Source: Hydractinia symbiolongicarpus (lineage: Eukaryota; Cnidaria; Hydrozoa; Anthoathecata; Hydractiniidae). Taken from it: a stretch of 64,000 nt of DNA. Below the pieces are notes generated by a model. The model was not told the origin of the DNA. It saw only the letters and a program-made list of their open reading frames with translations, and did no database searches. Of the stretch, positions 1 through 10,897 are shown piece by piece; position 1 is the first letter of the stretch; every line of letters begins with the position of its first letter. The stretch is taken from positions 31,812,501-31,876,500 of the forward strand of contig NC_079879.1 in NCBI RefSeq assembly GCF_029227915.1, written 5' to 3'. The translations under genes and the position numbers were made by a program.

Positions 1-237
1 TTTTTTATATTATCTTTTCACCACTAAATTGCACGAGACTTGTAGTTTTCAAAAATGTTTTCATTTTTTATGAGACGCTGAATAAAAGAAGTTTAATCGC
101 CGGCAAACGAAAACCTGCGATTTCCCGTAAATCCCAGACTCGGCCCGTATAGTCAAAGGTATACAAAGAAAATACCCAGGGAGTAAACTCATTTCCCGAA
201 CGATTTTTTAAATTATTATTTCACCACTAAACCCCAT

Positions 238-440
238 GAGACTTGTAGTTTTTAAAAATGTTTTTATTTTTGATGAGACGCTGAATAAAAGGAGTTTAAT
301 CGCCGGCAAACGAAAACCTGCGATTTCCCGTAAATCCGGGACTCGGTCCGTATAGTGAAAAGTATACAAAGAAAGTACCCAGGGTGTAAACTCATTTCCC
401 GAACGATTTTTTAAATTACTATTTCACCACTAAAGCCCAT
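238..440 (+). repeat. Representative satellite monomer (203 bp)
   Basis: This copy shows the monomer layout, starting at the GAGACTTGTAG anchor. About 40 bp of A/T-rich sequence holds the AAAAATG/CATTTTT dyad. Then come GAGACGCTGAATAAAAG, GTTTAATCGCCGGC, and the CpG-rich core CGAAAAC-CTGCG-TTTCCCGTAAATCC. After the core are the CCGTATAG segment, AGTATACAAAGAAAGTACCC, GTAAACTCATTTCCCGAACG, a T/A tract, and TTCACCACTAAA leading to the next anchor. Two main subfamilies differ at about monomer position 40-58: GACGCTGAATAAAAGAAG and GACGCTTAATGAAAGAGG. A separate set of linked variants sits near position 130-165 (ACCCTGTGAG with CCAGAACG, against ACCCAGGGAG with CCCGAACG). Confidence 0.95.
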
Positions 441-549
441 GAGACTTGTAGTCTTTAAAAATGTTTTCATTTTTGATGAGACGCTGTATAAAAGAAGTTT
501 AATCGCCGGCAAACGAAAACCCGCGACTTCCCGTAAATCCCGGACTCGG

Positions 550-564
550 CCCGTATAGTCGGAA
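550..564 (-). other. CENP-B-box-like motif with correct spacing and one mismatch
   Basis: On the minus strand this reads TTCC-GACT-A-TA-CGGG, which matches the TTCG-N4-A-N2-CGGG core at eight of nine key bases with the right spacing. It is found in GTCGGAAG monomers, for example near 16190, 17610, 18620, 19028, 36662, 44165 and 46805. Confidence 0.4.
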
Positions 565-657
565 GTATGGAAAGAAAGTACCCAGGGAGTAAACTCATTT
601 CCCGAACGAATTTTTATATTATTTTTTGACCACTAAAACGCATGAGACTTGTAGTTT

Positions 658-679
658 TCAAAAATGTTTTCATTTTTGA
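658..679. other. Dyad 1: 9-bp arms, 4-nt loop (example copy)
   Basis: TCAAAAATG and its exact reverse complement CATTTTTGA flank a TTTT loop. The same element sits at the same place in most CAAAAATG-type monomers across the array. TAAAAATG-type copies keep an 8-bp stem with one wobble. ACTTGTTTTC-type monomers break the left arm. The stem is A/T-rich and could extrude a short cruciform or fold as a hairpin in RNA; function is unknown. Confidence 0.85.
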
Positions 680-955
680 TAGGACGCTGAATAAAAGAAG
701 TTTAATCGCCGGCAAACGAAAACCCGCGATTTCCCGTAAATCCCGGACTCGGCCCGTATAGTCAAAAGTACACAAAGAAAGTACCCAGGGAGTAAACTCA
801 TTTCCCGAACGATTTTTTAAATTATTTTTTCACCACTAAAACGCATGATACTTGTAGTTTTCAAACTTGTTTTTATTTTTGATGAGACGCTGAATAAAAG
901 AAGTTTAATCGCCGTCAAACGAAAACCCGCGATTTCCCGTAAATCCCGGGCTTGT

Positions 956-969
956 CCCGTATAGTCGAA
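956..969 (-). other. CENP-B-box-like motif with one base missing from the spacer
   Basis: Read on the minus strand, the motif is TTCG-ACT-A-TA-CGGG. The established mammalian CENP-B box core is TTCG-N4-A-N2-CGGG, so all nine key bases match but the first spacer is three rather than four. It occurs in every monomer with CCCGTATAGTCGAA. Without knowing the host I treat this as a resemblance only. Confidence 0.4.
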
Positions 970-1961
970 TGTATACAAAGAAAGTACCCTGTGAGTAAAC
1001 TCATTTCCAGAACAATTTTTTATATTATCTTTTCACCACTAAATTGCATGAGACTTGTAGTTTTCAAAAATGTTTTCATTTTTTATGAGACGCTGAATAA
1101 AAGAAGTTTAATCGCCGGCAAACGAAAACCTGCGATTTCCCGTAAATCCCAGACTCGGCCCGTATAGTCAAAAGTATACAAAGAAAGTACCCAGGAAGTA
1201 AACTCATTTCCCGAACGATTTTTTAAATTATTTCTTCACCACTAAAACGCATAAGACTTGTAGTTTTCAAAAATGTTTTCATTTTTGATGAGACGCTAAA
1301 TAAAAGAAGTTTAATCGCTGGCAAACGAAAACCGGCGATTTCCCGTAAATCGCGGGCTTGGCCCGTATAGTCGAATGTATACAAAGAAAGTACCCTGTAA
1401 GTAAACTCATTTCCAGAACGGATTTTCAAATTATTTTTTCACCACTAAAGCCCATGAGACTTGTAGTTTTTAAAAATGTTTTCATTTTTGATGAGACGCT
1501 GTATAAAAGACGTTTAATCGCCGGCAAACGAAAACCCGCGACTTCCCGTAAATCCCGGACTCGGCCCGTATAGTCGAATGTATACAAAAAAAGTACCCAG
1601 GGAGTAAACTCATTTCCCGAACGATTTTTTAAATTATTTTTTCACCACTAAAACGCATGAGACTTGTAGTTTTCAAACTTGTTTTCATTTTTGATGAGAC
1701 GCTGAATAAAAGAAGTTTAATCGCCGGCAAACGAAAAAACGCGATTTCCCGTAAATCCCGGGCTTGGCCCGTGTAGTCGAATGTATACAAAGAAAGTACC
1801 CAGGGAGTAAACTCATTTCCCGAATGATTTTTTAAATTTCTTTTTTACCACTAAAACGCATGAGACTTGTAGTTTTCAAAAATGATTTCATTTTTGATGA
1901 GACTCTTAATGAAAGAGGTTTAATCGCCGGCAAACGAAAACCCGCGATTTCCCGTAAATCC

Positions 1962-1974
1962 CGGGCTTGGCCCG
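1962..1974. other. Dyad 2: CGGGC-TTG-GCCCG (example copy)
   Basis: A GC-rich 5-bp stem with a 3-nt loop ends the CpG-rich core of the monomer. It is perfect in the GGGCTTGGCCCG and GGGCTTAGCCCG monomers. In GGGCTTGTCCCG monomers one closing pair is lost, and in GGACTCGGCCCG monomers one internal pair is lost. Confidence 0.8.
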
Positions 1975-2372
1975 TATAGTCGAATGTATACAAAGAAAGT
2001 ACCCTGTGAGTAAACTCATTTCCAGAACGGTTTTTTAAATTATTTTTTCACCACTAAAACGCATAGGACTTGTAGTTTTCAAAAATGTTTTCATTTTTGA
2101 TGAGATGCTGAATAAAAGAAGTTTAATCGCCGGCAAACGAAAACCCGCGATTTCTCGTAAATCCCGGGCTTGGCCCGTATAGTCAAAAGTATACAAAGAA
2201 AGTGCCCAGGGAGTAAACTCATTTCCCGAACGATTTTTTAAATTATTTTTTCACCACTAAAACGCATGAGACTTGTAGTTTTCAAACTTGTTTTTATTTT
2301 TGATGAGACGCTGAATATAAGAAGTTTAATCGCCGTCAAACGAAAACCCGCGATTTCCCGTAAATCCCGGGC

Positions 2373-4401
2373 TTGTCCCGTATAGTCGAATGTATACAAA
2401 GAAAGTACCCTGTGAGTAAACTTATTTCCAGAACGATTTTTTATATTATCTTTTCACCACTAAATTGCATGAGACTTCTAGTTTTCAAAAATGTTTTCAT
2501 TTTTTATGAGACGCTGAATAAAAGAAGTTTAATCGCCGGCAAACGAAAACCTGCGATTTCCCGTAAATCCCTGACTCGGCCCGTATAGTCAAAGGTATAC
2601 AAAGAAAATACCCAGGGAGGAAACTCATTTCCCGAACGATTTTTTAAATTATTATTTCACCACTAAACCCCATGAGACTTGTAGTTTTTAAAAATGTTTT
2701 CATTTTTGATGAGACGCTGAATAAAAGGAGTTTAATCGCGGCAAACGAAAACCCGCCAATTCCCGTAAACCCCGGACTCGGCCCGTATAGTCAAAAGTAT
2801 ACAAATAAAGTATCCAGGAAGTAAACTCGTTTCGCGAACGATTTTTCAAATTATTATTTCACCACTAAAGCCCATGAGACTAGTAGTTTTTAAAAATGTT
2901 TTCATTTTTGATGAGACGCTGAATAAAAGAAGTTTAATCGCCGGCAAACGAAAACCCGCGACTTCCCGTAACTCCCGGACTCGGCCCGTATAGTCAAAAC
3001 TATACGAAGAAAGTACCCAGGGAGTAAACTCATTTCCCCAACGATTTTTTAAATTATTTCTTCACCACTAAAACGCATAAGACTTGTAGTTTTCAGAAAA
3101 GTTTTCATTTTTGATGAGACGCTAAATAAAAGAAGTTTAATCGCTGGCAAACGAAAACCCGCAATTTCCCGTAAATCCCGGGCTTGGCCCGTATAGTCAA
3201 AAGTATACAAAGAAAGTACCCAGGGAGAAAACTCATTTCCGGAACGATTCTTTAAATTATTTTTTCACCACTAAAACGCATGAGACTTGTAGTTTTCAAA
3301 AATGTTTTCATTTTTGATGAGACGCTGAATAAAAGAAGTTTAATCGCCGGCAAACGAAAACCCGCGATTTCCCGTAAACCGCGGGCTTAGCCCGTATAGT
3401 TGAATGTATACAAAGAAAGTACCCTGTGAGTAAACTCATTTCCAGAACGGATTTTTAAATTATTTTTTCACCACTAAAGCCCATGAGACTTGTAGTTTTT
3501 AAAAATGCTTTCATTTTTGATGAGACGCTGTATAAAAGAAGTTTAATCGCCGGCAAACGAAAACCCGCGACTTCCCGTAAATCCCGGACTCGGCCCGTAT
3601 AGTCGAATGTATACAAAAAAAGTACCCAGGGAGTAAACTCATTTCCCGAACGATTTTTTAAATTATTTTTTCACCACTAAAACGCATGAGACTTGTAGTT
3701 TTCAAACTTGTTTTCATTTTTGATGAGACGCTGAATAAAAGAAGTTTAATCGCCGGCAAACGAAAAAACGCGATTTCCCGTAAATCCCGGGCTTGGCCCG
3801 TGTAGTCGAATGTATATAAAGAAAGTACCCAGGGAGTAAACTCATTTCCCGAATGATTTTTTAAATTTCTTTTTCACCACTAAAACGCATGAGACTTGTA
3901 GTTTTCAAAAATGATTTCATTTTTGATGAGACTCTTAATGAAAGAGGTTTAATCGCCGGCAAACGAAAACCCGCGATTTCCCGTAAATCCCGGGCTTGGC
4001 CCGTATAGTCGAATGTATACAAAGAAAGTACCCTGTGAGTAAACTCATTTCCAGAACGGTTTTTTAAATTATTTTTTCACCACTAAAACGCATAGGACTT
4101 GTAGTTTTCAAAAATGTTTTCATTTTTGATGAGACGCTGAATAAAAGAAGTTTAATCGCCGGCAAACGAAAACCCGCAATTTCCCGTAAATCCCGGGCTT
4201 GGCCCGTATAGTCAAAAGTATACAAAGAAAGTACCCAGGGAGTAAACTCATTTCCCGAACGATTTTTTAAATTATTTTTTCACCACTAAAACGCATGAGA
4301 CTTGTAGTTTTCAAACTTGTTTTTATTTTTGATGAGACGCTGAATAAAAGAAGTTTAATCGCCGTCAAACGAAAACCCGCGATTTCCCGTAAATCCCGGG
4401 C
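2373..4401 (+). repeat. 10-monomer derivative of the 7-mer unit (2,029 bp)
   Basis: It starts and ends at the same ATTGC-type junction (2373 and 4402) and keeps the GCCC, ACTTGTTTTC, ATGATTTC, ATAGG, ACTTGTTTTTA tail of the preceding unit. It gains three monomers near the front, including an ACCCC type (anchor 2674) with a 1-bp loss in the GCCGGC motif (ATCGCGGC at about 2733). Confidence 0.8.
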
Positions 4402-6025
4402 TTGTCCCGTATAGTCGAATGTATACAAAGAAAGTACCCTGTGAGTAAACTCATTTCCAGAACGATTTTTTATATTATCTTTTCACCACTAAATTGCATG
4501 AGACTTGTAGTTTTCCAAAATGTTTTCATTTTTTATGAGACGCTGAATAAAAGAAGTTTAATCGCCGGCAAACGAAAACCTGCGATTTCCCGTAAATCCC
4601 AGACTCGGCCCGTATAGTCAAAGGTATACAAAGAAAATACCCAGGGAGAAAACTCATTTCCGGAACGATTCTTTAAATTATTTTTTCACCACTAAAACGC
4701 ATGAGACTTGTAGTTTTCAAAAATGTTTTCATTTTTGATGAGACGCTGAATAAAAGAAGTTTAATCGCCGGCAAACGAAAACCCGCGATTTCCGGTAAAC
4801 CGCGGGCTTAGCCCGTATAGTTGAATGTATACAAAGAAAGTACCCTGTGAGTAAACTCATTTCCAGAACGGATTTTTAAATTATTTTTTCACCACTAAAG
4901 CCCATGAGACTTGTAGTTTTTAAAAATGTTTTCATTTTTGATGAGACGCTGTATAAAAGAAGTTTAATCGCCGGCAAACGAAAACCCGCGATTTCCCGTA
5001 AATCCCGGGCTTGTCCCGTATAGTCGAATGTATACAAAGAAAGTACCCTGTGAGTAAACTCATTTCCAGAACGATCTTTTATATTATCTTTTCACCACTA
5101 AAGCCCATGAGACTTGTAGTTTTTAAAAATGTTTTCATTTTTGATGAGACGCTGTATAAAAGAAGTTTAATCGCCGGCAAACGAAAACCCGCGACTTCCC
5201 GTAAATCCCGGACTCGGCCCGTATAGTCGAATGTATACAAAAAAAGTACCCAGGGAGTAAACTCATTTCCCGAACGATTTTTTAAATTATTTTTTCACCA
5301 CTAAAACGAATGAGACTTGTAGTTTTCAAACTTGTTTTCATTTTTGATGAGACGCTGAATAAAAGAAGTTTAATCGCCGGCAAACGAAAAAACGCGATTT
5401 CCCGTAAATCCCGGGCTTGGCCCGTGTAGTCGAATGTATACAAAGAAAGTACCCAGGGAGTAAACTCATTTCCCGAATGATTTTTTAAATTTCTTTTTCA
5501 CCACTAAAACGCATGAGACTTGTAGTTTTCAAAAATGATTTCATTTTTGATGAGACTCTTAATGAAAGAGGTTTAATCGCCGGCAAACGAAAACCCGCGA
5601 TTTCCCGTAAATCCCGGGCTTGGCCCGTATAGTCGAATGTATACAAAGAAAGTACCCTGTGAGTAAACTCATTTCCAGAACGGTTTTTTAAATTATTTTT
5701 TCACCACAAAAACGCATAGGACTTGTAGTTTTCGAAAATGTTTTCATTTTTGATGAGACGCTGAATAAAAGAAGTTTAATCGCCGGCAAACGAAAACCCG
5801 CGATTTCCCGTAAATCCCTGGCTTGGCCCGTATAGTCAAAAGTATACAAAGAAAGTACCCAGGGAGTAAACTCATTTCCCGAACGATTTTTTAAATTATT
5901 TTTTCACCACTAAAACGCATGAGACTTGTAGTTTTCAAACTTGTTTTTATTTTTGATGAGACGCTGAATAAAAGAAGTTTAATCGCCGTCAAACGAAAAC
6001 CCGCGATTTCCCGTAAATCCCGGGC
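4402..6025 (+). repeat. 8-monomer unit containing a hybrid monomer
   Basis: The next ATTGC junction falls at 6026, 1,624 bp on. The monomer spanning about 5011-5226 joins the left part of an ATTGC-type monomer (CTTGTCCCG, CCCTGTGAG, TATTATCTTTTCACC) to the anchor and right part of a GCCC-type monomer. The switch falls at about 5101, within ACTAAA. This is the signature of an exchange between misaligned monomers. Confidence 0.75.
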
Positions 6026-9000
6026 TTGTCCCGTATAGTCGAATGTATACAAAGAAAGTACCCTGTGAGTAAACTCATTTCCAGAACAATTTTTTATATT
6101 ATCTTTTCACCACTAAATTGCATGAGACTTGTAGTTTTCCAAAATGTTTTCATTTTTTATGAGACGCTGAATAAAAGAAGTTTAACCGCCGGCAAACGAA
6201 AACCTGCGATTTCCCGTAAATCCCAGACTCGGCCCGTATAGTCAAAGGTATACAAAGAAAATACCCAGGGTGTAAACTCATTTCCCGAACGATTTTTTAA
6301 ATTATTTCTTCACCACTAAAACGCATAAGACTTGTAGTTTTCAAAAAAAATTTCATTTTTGATGAGACGCTAAATAAAAGAAGTTTAATCGCTGGCAAAC
6401 GAAAACCCGCGATTTCCCGTAAATCCCGGGCTTGGCCCGTATAGTCAAAAGTATACAAAGAAAGTACCCAGGGAGTAAACTCATTTCCGGAACGATTCTT
6501 TAAATTATTTTTTCACCACTAAAACGCATGAGACTTGTAGTCTTCAAACTTGTTTTCATTTTTGATGAGACGCTGAATAAAAGAAGTTTAATTGCCGGCA
6601 AAGGAAAACCTGCGATTTCCCGTAAATCCCGGACTCGGCCTGTAAAGTCAAAAGTATACAAAGATAGTACCCAGGGTGTAAACTCATTTCCCGAACAATT
6701 CTTTAAATTATTTTTTCACCACTAAAACGCATGAGACTTGTAGTTTTCAAAAATGTTTTCATTTTTGATGAGACGCTGAATAAAAGAAGTTTAATCGCCG
6801 GCAAACGAAAAAACGCGATTTCCCGTAAATCCCGGGCTTGGCCCGTGTAGTCGAATGTATACAAAGAAAGTACCCAGGGAGTAAACTCATTTCCCGAATG
6901 ATTTTTTAAATTTCTTTTTCACCACTAAAACGCATGAGACTTGTAGTTTTCAAAAATGATTTCATTTTTGATGAGACTCTTAATGAAAGAGGTTTAATCG
7001 CCGGCAAACGAAAACCCGCGATTTCCCGTAAATCCCGGGCTTGGCCCGTATAGTCGAATGTATACAAAGAAAGTACCCTGTGAGTAAACTCATTTCCAGA
7101 ACGGTTTTTTAAATTATTTTTTCACCACAAAAACGCATAGGACTTGTAGTTTTCAAAAATGTTTTTATTTTTGATGAGACGCTGAATAAAAGAAGTTTAA
7201 TCGCCGGCAAACGAAAACCCGCGATTTCCCGTAAATCCCGGGCTTGGCCCGTATAGTCAAAAGTATACAAAGAAAGTACCCAGGCAGTAAACTCATTTCC
7301 CGAACGATTTTTTAAATTATTTTTTCACCACTAAAACGCATGAGACTTGTAGTTTTCAAAAATGTTTTCATTTTTGATGAGACGCTGAATAAAAGAAGTT
7401 TAATCGCCGGCAAACGAAAACCCGCGATTTCCGGTAAACCGCGGGCTTAGCCCGTATAGTTGAATGTATACAAAGAAAGTACCCTGTGAGTAAACTCATT
7501 TCCAGAACGGATTTTTAAATTATTTTTTCACCACTAAAGCCCATGAGACTTGTAGTTTTTAAAAATGTTTTCATTTTTGATGAGACGCTGTATAAAAGAA
7601 GTTTAATCGCCGGCAAACGAAAACCCGCGACTTCCCGTAAATCCCGGACTCGGCCCGTATAGTCGAATGTATACAAAAAAAGTACCCAGGGAGTAAACTC
7701 ATTTCCCGAACGATTTTTTAAATTATTTTTTCACCACTAAAACGAATGAGACTTGTAGTTTTCAAACTTGTTTTCATTTTTGATGAGACGTTGAATAAAA
7801 GAAGTTTAACCGCCGGCAAACGAAAACCTGCGATTTCCCGTAAATCCCAGACTCGGCCCGTATAGTCAAAGGTATACAAAGAAAATACCCAGTGTGTAAA
7901 CTCATTTCCCGAACGATTTTTTAAATTATTTCTTCACCACTAAAACGCAAAAGACTTGTAGTTTTCAAAAAAAATTTCATTTTTGATGAGACGCTAAATA
8001 AAAGAAGTTTAATCGCTGGCAAACGAAAACCCGCGATTTCCCGTAAATCCCGGGCTTGGCCCGTATAGTCAAAAGTATACAAAGAAAGTACCCAGGGAGT
8101 AAACTCATTTCCGGAACGATTCTTTAAATTATTTTTTCACCACTAAAACGCATGAGACTTGTAGTCTTCAAACTTGTTTTCATTTTTGATGAGACGCTGA
8201 ATAAAAGAAGTTTAATTGCCGGCAAAGGAAAACCTGCGATTTCCCGTAAATCCCGGACTCGGCCTGTATAGTTGAATGTATACAAAGAAAGTACCCTGTG
8301 AGTAAACTCATTTCCAGAACGGATTTTTAAATTATTTTTTCACCACTAAAGCCCATGAGACTTGTAGTTTTTAAAAATGTTTTCATTTTTGATGAGACGC
8401 TGTATAAAAGAAGTTTAATCGCCGGCAAACGAAAACCCGCAACTTCCCGTAAATCCCGGACTCGGCCCGTATAGTCGAATGTATACAAAAAAAGTACCCA
8501 GGGAGTAAACTCATTTCCCGAACGATTTTTTAAATTATTTTTTCACCACTAAAACGAATGAGACTTGTAGTTTTCAAACTTGTTTTCATTTTTGATGAGA
8601 CGTTGAATAAAAGAAGTTTAACCGCCGGCAAACGAAAACCTGCGATTTCCCGTAAATCCCAGACTCGGCCCGTATAGTCAAAGGTATACAAAGAAAATAC
8701 CCAGTGTGTAAACTCATTTCCCGAACGATTTTTTAAATTATTTCTTCACCACTAAAACGCATAAGACTTGTAGTTTTCAAAAAAAATTTCATTTTTGATG
8801 AGACGCTAAATAAAAGAAGTTTAATCGCTGGCAAACGAAAACCCGCGATTTCCCGTAAATCCCGGGCTTGGCCCGTATAGTCAAAAGTATACAAAGAAAG
8901 TACCCAGGGAGTAAACTCATTTCCGGAACGATTCTTTAAATTATTTTTTCACCACTAAAACGCATGAGACTTGTAGTCTTCAAACTTGTTTTCATTTTTG

Positions 9001-10897
9001 ATGAGACGCTGAATAAAAGAAGTTTAATTGCCGGCAAAGGAAAACCTGCGATTTCCCGTAAATCCCGGACTCGGCCTGTATAGTTGAATGTATACAAAGA
9101 AAGTACCCTGTGAGTAAACTCATTTCCAGAACGGATTTTTAAATTATTTTTTCACCACTAAAGCCCATGAGACTTGTAGTTTTTAAAAATGTTTTCATTT
9201 TTGATGAGACGCTGTATAAAAAAAGTTCAATCGCCGGCAAACAAAAACCCGCGACTTCCCGTAAATCCCGGACTCGGCCCGTATAGTCGAATGTATACAA
9301 AAAACGTACCCAGGGAGTAAACTCATTTCCCGAACGATTTTTTAAATTATTTTTTCACCACTAAAACGAATGAGACTTGTAGTTTTCAAACTTGTTTTCA
9401 TTTTTGATGAGACGCTAAATAAAAGAAGTTTAATCGCCGGCAAACGAAAAAACGCGATTTCCCGTAAATCCCGGGCTTGGCCCGTGTAGTCGAATGTATA
9501 CAAAGAAAGTACCCAGGGAGTAAACTCATTTCCCGAATGATTTTTTAAATTTCTTTTTCACCACTAAAACGCATGAGACTTGTAGTTTTCAAAAATGATT
9601 TCATTTTTGATGAGACTCTTAATGAAAGAGGTTTAATCGCCGGCAAACGAAAACCCGCGATTTCCCGTAAATCCCGGGCTTGGCCCGTATAGTCGAATGT
9701 ATACAAAGAAAGTACCCTGTGAGTAAACTCATTTCCAGAACGGTTTTTTAAATTATTTTTTCACCACAAAAACGCATAGGACTTGTAGTTTTCAAAAATG
9801 TTTTCATTTTTGATGAGACGCTGAATAAAAGAAGTTTAATCGCCGGCAAACGAAAACCCGCGATTTCCCGTAAATCCTGGGCTTGGCCCGTATAGTCAAA
9901 AGTATACAAAGAAAGTACCCAGGGAGTAAACTCATTTCCCGAACGATTTTTTAAATTATTTTTTCACCACTAAAACGCATGAGACTTGTAGTTTTCAAAA
10001 ATGTTTTCATTTTTGATGAGACGCTGAATAAAAGAAGTTTAATCGCCGGCAAACGAAAACCCGCGATTCCCGGTAAACCGCGGGCTTAGCCCGTATAGTT
10101 GAATGTATACAAAGAAAGTACCCTGTGAGTAAACTCATTTCCAGAACGGATTTTTAAATTATTTTTTCACCACTAAAGCCCATGAGACTTGTAGTTTTTA
10201 AAAATGTTTTCATTTTTGATGAGACGCTGTATAAAAGAAGTTTAATCGCCGGCAAACGAAAACCCGCGACTTCCCGTAAATCCCGGACTCGGCCCGTATA
10301 GTCGAATGTATACAAAAAAAGTACCCAGGGAGTAAACTCATTTCCCGAACGATTTTTTAAATTATTTTTTCACCACTAAAACGAATGAGACTTGTAGTTT
10401 TCAAACTTGTTTTCATTTTTGATGAGACGCTGAATAAAAGAAGTTTAATCGCCGGCAAACGAAAAAACGCGATTTCCCGTAAATCCCGGGCTTGGCCCGT
10501 GTAGTCGAATGTATACAAAGAAAGTACCAAGGGAGTAAACTCATTTCCCGAATGATTTTTTAAATTTCTTTTTCACCACTAAAACGCATGAGACTTGTAG
10601 TTTTCAAAAATGATTTCATTTTTGATGAGACTCTTAATGAAAGAGGTTTAATCGCCGGCAAACGAAAACCCGCGATTTCCCGTAAATCCCGGGCTTGGCC
10701 CGTATAGTCAAAAGTATACAAAGAAAGTACCCAGGGAGTAAACTCATTTCCCGAACGATTTTTTAAATTATTTTTTCACCACTAAAACGCATGAGACTTG
10801 TAGTTTTCAAACTTGTTTTTATTTTTGATGAGACGCTGAATAAAAGAAGTTTAATCGCCGTCAAACGAAAACCCGCGATTTCCCGTAAATCCCGGGC
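6026..10897 (+). repeat. 24-monomer segment between ATTGC-type monomers, with nested duplications
   Basis: The ATTGC type is absent between 6026 and 10898, 4,872 bp or 24 monomers. The interval reuses known types: ATAAG with AAAAAAAATTTC, GTCTTCAAACTTG, ATGATTTC, ATAGG, GCCC and CGAATGAG. It contains the 4-mer tandem at 7.7-9.4 kb. The tail order GCCC, CGAATGAG, ATGATTTC, ACTTGTTTTTA matches the unit entering the next 7-mer. Confidence 0.75.
7748..9371 (+). repeat. Tandem duplication of a 4-mer (2 x 812 bp)
   Basis: CGAATGAG anchors recur at 7748, 8560 and 9372, exactly 812 bp apart. Each unit runs CGAATGAG with the rare GACGTTGAATAAAAG variant, then ATAAG/AAAAG with CAAAAAAAATTTC, then GTCTTCAAACTTG with GGCAAAGGAAAAC, then GCCC. 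The third CGAATGAG copy at 9372 has lost the GACGTTG variant and leads into different monomers, so the tandem ends there. Confidence 0.85.

Larger units (their letters stand above)
1..951 (+). repeat. Left-edge part of a 7-mer higher-order unit
   Basis: The first monomers include a type with the ATTGCACGAG anchor, then a GCCC type with GTCTTTAAAAATG (anchor 441), a TTTGACCACT type with GATAGGACG (anchor 644) and a CAAACTTGTTTTTA type (anchor 847). The order GCCC, GATAGG, ACTTGTTTTTA, ATTGC is the same as in the 7-mers at 15.2-19.4 kb, so the window opens inside that family of units. Confidence 0.75.
952..2372 (+). repeat. 7-monomer higher-order repeat unit (1,421 bp)
   Basis: The CTTGTCCCGTATAGTCGAATG junction at 952 recurs at 2373, 1,421 bp later, which is seven monomers. 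Anchor types in order: ATTGC (1050), ATAAG (1253), GCCC (1456), CAAACTTGTTTTC (1659), ATGATTTC with CTCTTAATGAAAG (1862), ATAGG (2065), CAAACTTGTTTTTA (2268). Confidence 0.85.

Noticed and set aside
1060-1110. AATAAA in GCTGAATAAAAG as a polyadenylation signal, and TATAAAAG in the GCTGTATAAAAG variant as a TATA box.
   Set aside because: Both are single-base variants of one monomer position present in a large share of the copies, with no transcription unit around them.
952-1167. Recurrent 71-codon plus-strand open frame (beginning SRIVECIQRKYP after the start) seen in dozens of monomers, possibly a small protein family.
   Set aside because: Its start is TTG (CTTGTCCCG), not ATG, and no ribosome-binding or promoter context is evident. 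The frame is simply the monomer read once until the GTATAG stop in the next copy. Since 203 is not divisible by 3, the frame changes each monomer. Copies vary by non-synonymous changes and indels as elsewhere in the satellite.
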